This document shows, in pieces, positions 25,754 to 34,276 of a DNA stretch of 64,000 nucleotides. The first letter of the stretch is position 1. Every line of letters starts with the position of its first letter. This stretch comes from DATMER01 sp963741305. Lineage in GTDB: Bacteria > Acidobacteriota > Thermoanaerobaculia > Multivoradales > UBA5704. The translations under genes were made by a program, and so were the position numbers. The stretch covers positions 248,001 through 312,000 of the forward strand of contig CAVUHL010000003.1 in the NCBI GenBank assembly GCA_963741305.1. The letters are read 5' to 3'. The notes below the pieces were generated by a model. It was not told where the DNA came from, made no database searches, and was given only the letters and a program-made list of their open reading frames with translations.

Positions 25754-26644
25754 ATGAAGATCTTCCTGAAATCCCTTGCCGCCTTGCTTTTTCTGGCGCT
25801 CTCGATCTGGGCCATCCGGTCCGACTCGGTGGAGGAGCGCGGCAGTGTGGTCAACGCGGAGCCGCTTCCCACCGGGCCGGGAGGAAGCTCCTTCTGGCGC
25901 CGGGACCCCCTGTGGGACGACGGCAAGGCGGAGTTCTGCGCCTACGACGTGGTCTGGGCGCGCTATGGCAACCACTATGACGGCCGCGCGCTGCTGATCC
26001 TGGTCAAGGAGCCCTGGAACGACAAATTGGAGGTAAAGGCCGACGATGCGGCCGCCTCCCCGTTCGAAGTCCTCAAGCTCAACCACGTCCGGGACGTGCC
26101 CACCGGCATCTACACCTACCACCAGATGGCGAGCGTCTACCTCCGGCGCGACACCGGCGGGCTCCAGAAGCTCGCGGCCACCAGCTCGGAGGCCTGCGGC
26201 GTCTCGACCGCGGAAGTGATCCGCGGCCGATTGGATACGCGGTCCTACTTCGACGGCCAGGGGGACCGCTCCCTGGACTACCCGGCGGGAGCGGTCCCGG
26301 AGGACGGCCTGCCCCTGGCCCTGCGCGACTTCGTGGCGGGAAATGAGGGGGATACCCCGGCCACGCTCCGTGTGTTCCCATCGCTGATGCAGGCCCGCTT
26401 CCCGGAGCTTGCGGCGACGGAATGGAGAGTGGAGAAGAAGGCGATGGAAGAGGGGATACGGATCCAGCTCCAGCGGGAGGGGCACTCGCTCTCCTACACC
26501 TTCGAGCGCCAGCCACCCCATCGCCTGCTGCGTTTCGAGGCCGGCGACGGCACGGTCTACAAGATGAAGAAGTGCGAGCGCCTCGCCTACTGGGAGATGC
26601 ACGGCCCCGGGGACGAGGCGTGGTTGCCGGACGGGGTGCGGTGA
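25754..26644 (+). CDS. Conserved exported protein of unknown function (intact copy)
   Basis: A protein of 296 residues with an N-terminal hydrophobic segment (IFLKSLAALLFLALSIWAI), probably a signal anchor. The core has conserved-looking stretches: DPLWDDGKAEFCAYDVVWARY, RALLILVKEPW, KLNHVRDVPTGIYTYHQMAS and ATSSEACGVST. It resembles proteins often labelled septum formation inhibitor Maf in environmental genomes, a name I consider unproven. A decayed copy of its last 190 codons lies at 26933-27472. The start at 25754 is 54 bases from the divergent lipoprotein gene. Confidence 0.75.
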   Translation: MKIFLKSLAALLFLALSIWAIRSDSVEERGSVVNAEPLPTGPGGSSFWRRDPLWDDGKAEFCAYDVVWARYGNHYDGRALLILVKEPWNDKLEVKADDAAASPFEVLKLNHVRDVPTGIYTYHQMASVYLRRDTGGLQKLAATSSEACGVSTAEVIRGRLDTRSYFDGQGDRSLDYPAGAVPEDGLPLALRDFVAGNEGDTPATLRVFPSLMQARFPELAATEWRVEKKAMEEGIRIQLQREGHSLSYTFERQPPHRLLRFEAGDGTVYKMKKCERLAYWEMHGPGDEAWLPDGVR

Positions 26645-26652
26645 GGTAAAAA

Positions 26653-26720
26653 GGGCAGCCACAAGGCCTGCCCCTACAGGGATCGCCGTGCGGTGTAGGG
26701 GCGGGCCCTTGTGGCCGCCC
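26653..26720. repeat. Inverted repeat with 25-26 bp arms between gene and aminotransferase fragment
   Basis: The left arm 26653-26677 (GGGCAGCCACAAGGCC...) and right arm 26695-26720 (...CCCTTGTGGCCGCCC) are inverted copies with a few mismatches and a short loop. This type of GGGC/ACAAGG/CCCCTAC palindrome is common in intergenic DNA and may serve as a two-way terminator here. Confidence 0.7.
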
Positions 26721-26727
26721 TCCGGCC

Positions 26728-26932
26728 TCAACTCAGGGTCGTCAGCTCCCGCTCCAGCCGCTCCACCGCCCAATCGACCTCTTCCTTCTTGATCGTCAGC
26801 GGCGGCGCGATCCGGATCACGTAGTCGTGGGTCTCCTTGCAGAGCAGCCCCTCGTGCTGGAGCGCCTCGCAGAAGCGGCGGGCGCCGCCGGCCTCGGGGT
26901 GCAGCTCGATGCCGATCCACAGGCCCACGCCG
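26728..26932 (-). pseudogene. Truncated 3' copy of the ornithine aminotransferase gene
   Basis: About 205 bases nearly identical to the last 205 of the intact aminotransferase gene (32902-33106), including its stop codon. They encode VGLWIGIELHPEAGG through VERLERELTTLS; only a few codons differ. Homology stops abruptly after CACGCCG at 26932, where sequence from the gene at 25754 begins. It has no start of its own and is the product of a duplication. Confidence 0.9.
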
Positions 26933-27472
26933 GAGGTGCTCAAGCTGAACCACGTCCGGGACGTGGCCACCGGCATCTACACCTACCACCAGATGGCGAG
27001 CGTCTACCTGCGGCGCGACACCGCGGGGCGCTCCAGAAGGTCGCGGCGACCAGCTCGGAAGCCTGCGGCATCTCGACCGCCGGGGTGGTGCGCGGCCGGC
27101 TCAACACGTGCTCCTACTTCGACGGCCAGGGGGACCGCTCCCTGGAACGGCCGGCCGGGCGCCATCTCCGAGGACGGCCCTAGCCGCGGCCCGGCTGCGG
27201 GTGTTCCCGTCGCTGATGCAGTCCGCTTCCCGGAGCTGCCTGCAACGGAGTGGAAGGTCGAGAAGCAGGTTCTGGAGGAAGGAAGTGCGGCTCCAGCTCT
27301 CTTGCGGGAGGGAGCAATCGCTCGCCTACATCTTCGAGTGCCAGCCGCCCCACCGCCTCCTGCTCGAGACTGGAGACGGCACGGCCTATGAGACGAAGAA
27401 GTGCGAGCGCATCCCTACTGGGAGATGCACGATCCCGGCGACGAGGCTTGGCTGCCGGAGTCAGCGAGATAG
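26933..27472 (+). pseudogene. Decayed 3' copy of the conserved exported protein gene
   Basis: The sequence matches 26066-26644 at roughly four of five positions, from KLNHVRD through the end of the gene. Frameshifts interrupt it: extra G/C bases around 27027, a loss of about 40 bases before RVFPSLMQ near 27180, and further indels. There is no 5' part and no signal peptide. Together with the preceding aminotransferase fragment it marks the junction of a tandem duplication. Confidence 0.88.
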
Positions 27473-27540
27473 ACATTTGCCTCAACGCGGATTCATCTTA
27501 AGCTTTTTCGAGAGTATGATTGGCAGAGAGGGCTTCCGTC

Positions 27541-28473
27541 ATGGTTCCTGTCAGGTCCGATCTGCCTGCGCCAGAAGAGGAGCCGTCAGCGGCTGTTCAA
27601 CTGGAAACTGCTATCCGGAGTCTTGTCCGGGAGGAACTTGGGAAGCCGCAAACCCAGGATGAGCCCGAGATCGTCCCCCGCGCATCGGATGCAGGATGGT
27701 TTCTCGTCGTTGTCACCAACAGCGTCCTGCTCCTGACCCTCGTCCCGGACGAGTGGTTCAAGGACCCGCGGATCGAGATCCTCGGAAAGCTCGTCCCGTG
27801 GCTCGGTAGCGGGCTCTTCCTTGTCGGCTGCACCTGGTTTCGTGATCGCTTCCTTCAGATCGGCCGCCAAAGGGCCTTCAAGGTGGGCATGGTCATCACT
27901 CTCGTGGTCTTGAGCCTTATCCAACTGCCACTGTTCTCGATTAACATCGCTGCAGCTCCGGCCGACGCAAAGGTGCTGGTGGACAGCCGCTTGTTGGACG
28001 ATCCAACCCGCCACCAGTGGCTGACGCTGGGAAGGCACGAGGTTCGCGTTGTCCAGAGCCTTGGGGAAGACAGAAACGAGCGCATCTTTTCCCTTAGTTC
28101 GGCCGATCTTCTGCCAGGATTCCTGGGCTGGTCTCCTGAGAGGCTCCGTTGCCCCTTACTCTGGAAAGTGGATTTCGCCGTCCCCGACCACCCTGGGGCC
28201 ACTCTACGCATCGAAAGCTCGGACGGTGCTTTCGATGATCACTTCTGGAATTCCTACGCGGAAACGCCTCTGGTCCGCATCAGCGACTCCAGTGACTCGA
28301 CAGCCCTCTTCACCCTCCGTTCGAACTCATATGCTGAATCCGCGATGATTCCAGTGGGCTCCTATCGCGTGACCGCACAGGTACAAGGATGCGCCTTGGA
28401 GAGTCAGAACGTGCGCGTCGGACCCGGTACTGACAGCACAGTGACCTTTGAAACGATGACTTGTACACCATGA
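27541..28473 (+). CDS. Membrane protein with three TM helices and PEGA-like C-terminal domain
   Basis: A protein of 310 residues. After a cytoplasmic acidic N-terminus come three hydrophobic helices (GWFLVVVTNSVLLLTLV, GSGLFLVGCTW, VGMVITLVVLSLIQLPLF). About 170 extracytoplasmic residues follow, ending in a PEGA-like beta unit (IPVGSYRVTAQVQGCALES). I do not recognise the family as a whole. It is the first gene of a translationally coupled trio and overlaps the next gene by ATGA. The DNA is visibly richer in A/T than its neighbours, suggesting acquisition. The ATG at 27541 has GAGAGGG upstream; a TTG at 27520 is an alternative. Confidence 0.65.
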   Translation: MVPVRSDLPAPEEEPSAAVQLETAIRSLVREELGKPQTQDEPEIVPRASDAGWFLVVVTNSVLLLTLVPDEWFKDPRIEILGKLVPWLGSGLFLVGCTWFRDRFLQIGRQRAFKVGMVITLVVLSLIQLPLFSINIAAAPADAKVLVDSRLLDDPTRHQWLTLGRHEVRVVQSLGEDRNERIFSLSSADLLPGFLGWSPERLRCPLLWKVDFAVPDHPGATLRIESSDGAFDDHFWNSYAETPLVRISDSSDSTALFTLRSNSYAESAMIPVGSYRVTAQVQGCALESQNVRVGPGTDSTVTFETMTCTP

Positions 28474-28946
28474 AGCTGCAAACTGATCGACTCCGCCGCC
28501 AACTCGCTTGGGTGCTACTCCTGCTGGCTTGTTTCCTCTCGCTTGCCGGACAAGGGCGGGGTAGCTTAGTGACGCCAGCACACTCCTACATGGTTCGACC
28601 ATTCATGGGCATGGAGGCTAAGGACGCGGAATGGTACGCGCAATTGATTGTCGATGAGGCCCAACCAGTGCTGACCGATCGCGACCTCCGGGTGGTTACC
28701 GATGATTCAGAGATCACGAACTGCAACCGGGTGGTCAACTGTGAGGTCGTGTTCCTCCGTGAAGACCGAGGGTTGAAGAGTATTAAGCATGCGATCCTGT
28801 TCAAAACCATGGGCAAGCCCTGTGGAAGAATGGAAAAGACGTATGATTGCTACATTGACCCCGGGAAGTGCAGGGAGTTAGCCCGCCAAAAGCTCAAGAG
28901 CTTTATTGTGAGCCATGACGTGACTCATCATCGAGGAACCCGATGA
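28470..28946 (+). CDS. Small exported protein of unknown function
   Basis: A protein of 158 residues with signal peptide RLRRQLAWVLLLLACFLSLAG. The mature part has five Cys residues (NCNRVVNCEVV, GKPCGRM, DCYIDPGKC), suggesting disulfides outside the cytoplasm. I do not recognise the family. It is coupled on both sides by four-base overlaps (28470-28473 and 28943-28946), so it is made together with the membrane protein and the TPR protein. Base composition is clearly lower in G+C than the rest of the window. Confidence 0.62.
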   Translation: MKLQTDRLRRQLAWVLLLLACFLSLAGQGRGSLVTPAHSYMVRPFMGMEAKDAEWYAQLIVDEAQPVLTDRDLRVVTDDSEITNCNRVVNCEVVFLREDRGLKSIKHAILFKTMGKPCGRMEKTYDCYIDPGKCRELARQKLKSFIVSHDVTHHRGTR

Positions 28947-31900
28947 CAAAGCGACAGTTCGTTGGAATTATGCTGGGGTTTTTGGTGCTCGCCGTGCCGC
29001 TTTCAAGCCAGACCTCCGCCCTCACGGCGCCAGCCTCTCCGACTCCTCTGTTCGTCGTCGATTTCAAACAAGACCAGCGGTCAGCCAGCTTCGGTGACCT
29101 TGGGACCTTTGCAACTAAGCTGATCGAGCTCCGGCTCCGTGAATTACCGTCTATCCGGGTGATCCGGGAGGCGTCCGAGCCGACCTGCACCGCAGGGCAG
29201 GGCGCTCTGGATTTCTTTACCGTACGGGGAGCGCTGGAAGCCCGGGATGACGAAGTTGTCTTGACCTACGAGCTGCTGAAGACGAGCAACTGTGAGATCG
29301 AGCGCCTGCTCCTCCAATCAGTTTCGCTGAACGAAAGGGATGCGTTCCAGACCCTGGCCGCAGCCGCCGACGTGCTGGCTTCGAGTGTCGAGGACGAATC
29401 CGAGAAGCTGATCGTAGGCCTTCTGCCCACGAAAGCACCGCGACACGAAAAAGAACTGGCCGAGGAGGTGGTCGCGTACCTGTTCCTGAAGCTTGGTGCG
29501 TCGGGAGGCCTCCAGCCGCTCGACCTTCCCGAGCCCTCCGGCCAGGCGGTGGACTACAAGATCGAGAGCCGCCTGGCGCTCGCCAAGGGGAAGCTCGAGG
29601 CACACCTCTACATCCATGCAACCCAGGGGGGCTCCTATAAGCTTCCTGTGGTCCCGGGTGATCCCGCGGACCGCCTCAGCTTCCTCGACGCGGTGGCCGA
29701 GGCGGCGATCTCCGGTCTTCTGAGGATCCGTTCCGGCCTGCAGGGCGATCTTTCAGGTCTTCAAACCGACGCCCTGATGGACCGCGCGCGCGAGCTGCTC
29801 TGTCTCCAGGTCACCGAAGGCGGTGAAGAGGGCGCCTGCTCCCCGAATCCGGAAACGGCCGTCGCCGTCCTGGAGGATGTCACGCGCAGGGATCCGAACC
29901 ATCTCGCCGCCTTCGAGCTCCTGGGCCAGGCCCTCTCCTCGGCTAGATCCTTCAACAAGGCCGCCGTCGCATTCGAGCGCGCCCTGGAATTGGCCCGAGA
30001 CCAGAACCCGAAGGCGATCGAGCTGCTCCGTAGCGCCGCCGACGCCCGCTACGAGGCCCGGCACTATGACAAGGCCGCGGAGCATTACAGCCTTCTCATC
30101 CAGCGCCTGGAGGAGGAGAGCCGGCGCGAAGGGCAGCCGTGGGGAAAGGATGCCACGCTCCCCCTCCGCCACGCGCTCAGCCTGCGGCTGGCGAACGATC
30201 GGCTCGGCGCGGTCGGGGCCATTCTGAAGGGGCTCTCCCTGGTGCAGGAGGGAGAGGGGGCCGCCCTGCTCCGGCGCGACCTCAACAGCCTGATCGGGGA
30301 GTTGGACCGTACCAGGCTCGAGAGCGCCGTCGAAGCGATTCGCGGCGACCTCTCGCTGACGAGCCCGGATCCTCTCATCTGGGCCATGACCCGGCTCGGA
30401 CAGATCACTCTGGCCACTGCGCGAGACCAGAAGGATTTCGAATACATCCGCGAACAGTTCGAGGGCGCGTTCGCCCTGGGGCCTTCGGAACCCTGGCTGC
30501 GCACCGAACTGCTGGACAGCCTGATGGAATTCTATCGTTATGTCGGTGACCGCGAGGCGGCGGGCTCTTTGATCCATCTGCTGATGCTCGAATTCGTTTT
30601 CGGCGCTCCCGAGGAAGGCCCGATGCCCGGCGACGCCGACTGGAACGCCGCGCACCGGGCCAACAGCATTGGCGCCTTTGCTCTCGATTCCGGGGACCTT
30701 GTCAACGCCCAATTTTATCTGGACCTCGCGCTCAAGCTGATGGACAGCGCTCCGCAACCGGATGCTTCGCTGAAGGCGAAGGTCATCAGCAACATCGGTC
30801 ATCTGAACCTTCTGCGCGGTCAGTTCGACGTGGCCCAGGAGATGCTCCGGCAATCGCTGGCACTGCACGAATCGACCTTCGCTCCCAATCACCCGGAGGT
30901 GGCATCGGTGCTCGACAGTCTGGGTGAGGTGGCGTACGAGCGCGGGAGCTATCTGGATGCCGAAGACCTTCTGCAGCGGGCGCTGCAGATGAAGGTGGAG
31001 GTACTCGGGCTGGACCATCCGGCGTCGGCGATCAGCCTCCGCAACCTCGGGAAGCTCTACTTCACGCAGGGCAGATATGCAGACGCGGGTGAGCTCTACA
31101 GGCAGGCGCTCGCGCTGGAGGAGAAAGCGTTCGGACCCGCGCACCCGCGAATAGCCGAGACGCTCCAGGAGATCGGCGAGCACCGGGCTGCCCTTGCCAG
31201 ATATCAGGATGCCCACGCCTCCCTGGAGCGTGCCCTGAAGATCTGGGAAGACATCTTCGGACCCGGATATCACAAGATCGCCGGCGGTCTGATCACGCTC
31301 GCGGACCTGCTCATGAAGGAAGGCAGGTATGCGGAGGCGAGAGCCGCGCTGGAGCGGGCCTTGAGCATTGCACGGGAGATCGATGAAGAGCACGGCCTCG
31401 TTGCGACCAGCGTCGGCGCTCTGGGCGCGGTTGAATACCGCTTGGGAAAGTACGACGCGGCAGAGCAGCAGTACCGGAGAGCCCTGGCCATCTTCGAGAA
31501 GGTCCTGGGGCCCTCGCACCTGAAAGTAGCGCAGAGCCTAACCCGCTTGGGGACTGCTCTTACAGCGGTCGGACGATACGCGGAGGCGGAAGCGGTTTTC
31601 GACCGAGCCCTCCGCATCGAGGAGGCAATGGGGGAAGATCACCTCTCCCTGGCCAACCTGCTGAACAACCTGGGAATCCTCTACCGCGAGCAGGAGCGTT
31701 TCGAGGAGGCCGAGAGGGTATACCTGCGGGCGCTGCATCTCAAGGAGAAGATGTTCGGAACCGAGAACCCGGAGTTGGTCACGTCCCTCCTCAACCTGGG
31801 ACAGCTGTACCTCAGCCCTCTCGTGGCGAGATCCGCAGAGGCCAAGCCGGTGACGGAACGCGCCCTGGCCATCGCCGAGAAGAGCCTCGGCGATCAGCAC

Positions 31901-32413
31901 CCTCTTGTGGCAGCCATCCTGAATAACCTGGGCCTAATCTACTGGCGTGGCGACAAAGACGAGCAACACGCCGAGGAAGCGTTTCTGCGGGCGCTAGCCA
32001 TCGAGAATGCGAATCTTGGTCCTGCAAGCCTCAATGCGGCCAGCACTCTCATGAACCTCGGAAACCTCCATTCCTCTAGGCAAGACTACGTAGCGGCCGA
32101 GGAATTGCTGGGAAAGTCGCTGGCGATCCGGGTGAGCGTCCTGGGCCCCGATCACTTCGAGGTAGCCCAGACCCTCTCCTTCCTGGGAGGGCTTCATACC
32201 CTGCAAAGCAAGGTCCAGGCGGCCGAGGAGAGCTACCGGCGAGCGCTTACAATCGTGGAGGGGCGCTCCTCTCCCAGAGAGAGGAGGCTGGCCTCATACT
32301 GTCTGGACAAATATGCCTCTCTTCTCAGCTCGACAGGACGGGAGGACGAGGCGGCAAGACTGAAGGAGCGTTCCAGCAAGGCGAACCTCTCGGAGACGAG
32401 TCCTCCCGATTGA
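28943..32413 (+). CDS. Large exported TPR protein (kinesin-light-chain-type repeats)
   Basis: A protein of 1156 residues. Signal peptide QFVGIMLGFLVLAVPLSS is followed by an N-terminal domain of about 250 residues (FVVDFKQDQRSASFGDLG, LELRELPSIRVIRE) that recalls the TolB-N/FlgO-like region of cyclase-associated TPR proteins. The remaining 850 residues are TPRs. From residue 600 they are of the TPR_12 type with 42-45-residue spacing (ALALEEKAFGPAHPRIAETL, ALHLKEKMFGTENPELVTSL). It should act as an extracytoplasmic binding scaffold. It is the last gene of the coupled trio and is followed by degenerate DNA and repeats. Partners are unknown. Confidence 0.78.
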   Translation: MTKRQFVGIMLGFLVLAVPLSSQTSALTAPASPTPLFVVDFKQDQRSASFGDLGTFATKLIELRLRELPSIRVIREASEPTCTAGQGALDFFTVRGALEARDDEVVLTYELLKTSNCEIERLLLQSVSLNERDAFQTLAAAADVLASSVEDESEKLIVGLLPTKAPRHEKELAEEVVAYLFLKLGASGGLQPLDLPEPSGQAVDYKIESRLALAKGKLEAHLYIHATQGGSYKLPVVPGDPADRLSFLDAVAEAAISGLLRIRSGLQGDLSGLQTDALMDRARELLCLQVTEGGEEGACSPNPETAVAVLEDVTRRDPNHLAAFELLGQALSSARSFNKAAVAFERALELARDQNPKAIELLRSAADARYEARHYDKAAEHYSLLIQRLEEESRREGQPWGKDATLPLRHALSLRLANDRLGAVGAILKGLSLVQEGEGAALLRRDLNSLIGELDRTRLESAVEAIRGDLSLTSPDPLIWAMTRLGQITLATARDQKDFEYIREQFEGAFALGPSEPWLRTELLDSLMEFYRYVGDREAAGSLIHLLMLEFVFGAPEEGPMPGDADWNAAHRANSIGAFALDSGDLVNAQFYLDLALKLMDSAPQPDASLKAKVISNIGHLNLLRGQFDVAQEMLRQSLALHESTFAPNHPEVASVLDSLGEVAYERGSYLDAEDLLQRALQMKVEVLGLDHPASAISLRNLGKLYFTQGRYADAGELYRQALALEEKAFGPAHPRIAETLQEIGEHRAALARYQDAHASLERALKIWEDIFGPGYHKIAGGLITLADLLMKEGRYAEARAALERALSIAREIDEEHGLVATSVGALGAVEYRLGKYDAAEQQYRRALAIFEKVLGPSHLKVAQSLTRLGTALTAVGRYAEAEAVFDRALRIEEAMGEDHLSLANLLNNLGILYREQERFEEAERVYLRALHLKEKMFGTENPELVTSLLNLGQLYLSPLVARSAEAKPVTERALAIAEKSLGDQHPLVAAILNNLGLIYWRGDKDEQHAEEAFLRALAIENANLGPASLNAASTLMNLGNLHSSRQDYVAAEELLGKSLAIRVSVLGPDHFEVAQTLSFLGGLHTLQSKVQAAEESYRRALTIVEGRSSPRERRLASYCLDKYASLLSSTGREDEAARLKERSSKANLSETSPPD

Positions 32414-32786
32414 GACCCGGCAGCAGAGGAAGAAGATTGAGGTACCTCTGCCGCCGTCCGACTCCTCCCCTGAGGAGGATCCGCGACGAGTTAGAAGGCG
32501 AAGCCGGTCAAGAAGAAGCCCGGCGACAAGGAGGAGAGGAAGTAGAAGCAGCTGGCCCGGAGCTTCCTCAACGCCACGGGAGGGGGGTGGCTCGCCGGCT
32601 TCCTGGGGCTGCTTCTGGGCACGCCCGCCTAGCGCGACATCGAGGCCTGCGATGTCGCGGTGATCGCCTGCCCTGACGGTCCCGCCGCGGAAGAGGGCGC
32701 GGGAGCCTGCGCGCCTGTATCCCGGCCGGATCTCCGAGCGCCTGTCGGGAGATCCGCCGCGACCGGAGGGCCGGGTCCGTCGGCCT
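32414..32786. other. Gene-free stretch with possible coding remnant
   Basis: No intact gene is seen. One forward frame reads KKKPGDKEERK, stop, KQLARSFLNATGGGWLAGFLG and, after another stop, RDIEACDVAVIACPDG. This looks like a decayed small membrane-protein gene, but the case is weak. Confidence 0.3.
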
Positions 32787-32880
32787 GCCCCCGAGCACAC
32801 CTCCCCGGGAGAGGGAGAGACCTACACGGAGAGAGGGAAGGGAGGGGGCTCCCTCTCCCTCACGCAGGTGAGGGAGAGGG
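32787..32880. repeat. Partial copy of the GAGCACACC palindromic repeat plus perfect 13-bp hairpin
   Basis: CCCCGAGCACACC followed by CCCCGGGAGAGGG (32787-32815) repeats the core of the element at 6806-6980. At 32851-32880 CCCTCTCCCTCAC and GTGAGGGAGAGGG form a perfect 13-bp stem with loop GCAG. It lies between the TPR gene and the convergent aminotransferase gene and could terminate both. Confidence 0.65.
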
Positions 32881-32901
32881 TTGGGGAGAGGGAGGATGGG
32901 A

Positions 32902-34137
32902 TCAACTCAGCGTAGTCAAAACCCGCTCCAGCCGCTCCACCGCCCAATCGACCTCTTCCTTCTTGATCGTCAGCGGCGGCGCGATCCGGATCACGTGATC
33001 GTGGGTCTCCTTGCAGAGCAGCCCCTCGTGCTGGAGCGCTTCGCAGAAGCGGCGGGCGCCGCCGGCCTCGGGGTGCAGCTCGATGCCGATCCACAGGCCC
33101 ACGCCGCGGACCTCCTTGAGATGCTTCGACTGGATTTTCCGCAGCCGCTCCATGAAGTACTCGCCCATCTCGGCGGAATTCTCCACCATCCCTTCTTCCA
33201 CCAGGACGCGCAGGGCGGCGCGGCCGACCGCGGCGGCCATCGGGTTGCCGCCGTAGGTGGAGCCGTGCTCGCCGGGCTGAAATACGCCCATCACCGCTTC
33301 GTCGGCGAGGATGCCCGAGACCGGGTAGAAGCCGCCGGACAGGGCCTTGCCCACGATTACCACGTCGGGGCGGACCCCCTCGTGCTCGTAGGCGAACATC
33401 TTGCCGGTGCGGCCGAGGCCGGACTGGATCTCGTCCACCATCAGGAGGCAGTTGTGCTCGTCGGCGATCTCGCGCAGCCGCTTCAGGTAGCCCGCGGGCG
33501 GGATGATGATGCCGGCCTCGCCCTGGATCGGCTCAACCAGGATGGCCGCGACGTTCGGGTTCATGGCCTGCGCGACCGCCTCGGCGTCGCCGTAGGGGAG
33601 GACGCGGAAGCCCGGCGTGAACGGTCCGAAGCCCTCGCGGTACAGCTCCTCGGTGGAGAAGCTGACGATGGTGATCGTCCGGCCATGGAAGTTGTTGCTG
33701 AAGGCGAGGATCTCGGCCTTGCCCTCGGGTACGCCTTTGACCTTGTAAGCCCACTTGCGGGCGGTCTTGAGCGCGGTCTCGACCGCCTCGGCGCCGGTGT
33801 TCATGGGCAGGAAGCGGCCGAATCCGGTCAATCCGCAGATCTGCTGGTAGAACGGGCCGAGCTGGTCGTTGCGGAAGGCGCGCGAAGTGAGCGTCACCTG
33901 CCGGGCCTGGCCGATGGCGGCGTTCAGGATCTCGGGGTGGCAGTGCCCCTGGTTGACCGCCGAGTAGGCGGCCAGGAAATCGAGGTACTTCTTGTCTTCG
34001 ACGTCCCAGACCCAGCATCCTTCGCCGCGGGCTACGACGACGTCGAGCGGATGGTAGTTGTGGGCGCCGTACTGCTCCTCCAGGGCGATATAGTCCTGCG
34101 TCGCCCTTTTCTTCTCTTCGAGCACAATGGGGCTCAT
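32902..34137 (-). CDS. rocD: Ornithine--oxo-acid aminotransferase
   Basis: A protein of 411 residues, class III PLP aminotransferase. MNTGAEAVETALKTARKWAY matches ornithine aminotransferase. Cofactor residues are the Asp in LLMVDEIQSGLGRTG and the Schiff-base Lys in VIVGKALSGGFYPVS; GEHGSTYGGNPMA is also typical. It converts ornithine and 2-oxoglutarate to glutamate semialdehyde and glutamate. The start at 34137 follows GGGAGGAGCG. The last 205 bases are duplicated at 26728-26932. Confidence 0.9.
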   Translation of the reverse strand: MSPIVLEEKKRATQDYIALEEQYGAHNYHPLDVVVARGEGCWVWDVEDKKYLDFLAAYSAVNQGHCHPEILNAAIGQARQVTLTSRAFRNDQLGPFYQQICGLTGFGRFLPMNTGAEAVETALKTARKWAYKVKGVPEGKAEILAFSNNFHGRTITIVSFSTEELYREGFGPFTPGFRVLPYGDAEAVAQAMNPNVAAILVEPIQGEAGIIIPPAGYLKRLREIADEHNCLLMVDEIQSGLGRTGKMFAYEHEGVRPDVVIVGKALSGGFYPVSGILADEAVMGVFQPGEHGSTYGGNPMAAAVGRAALRVLVEEGMVENSAEMGEYFMERLRKIQSKHLKEVRGVGLWIGIELHPEAGGARRFCEALQHEGLLCKETHDHVIRIAPPLTIKKEEVDWAVERLERVLTTLS

Positions 34138-34276
34138 CGCTCCTCCCGGAAACCAGAAGTGGGGGGTGATCGGATTGGTTTTTGGCAGCGCTGGCGGCGC
34201 AAGCCGCCGGGAGCCTATTCTACCTGATATCATCCGCGCATACGTTTGACTTGATTTTCCGACGAGGCGCCTCGAC

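Noticed and set aside
26728..32901. Integrative element bracketed by direct repeats of the aminotransferase 3' end
   Set aside because: The 205-bp direct repeats suggest it, but there is no integrase, transposase or short att core, and the truncated gene A copy at the left junction is better explained by tandem duplication followed by insertion.
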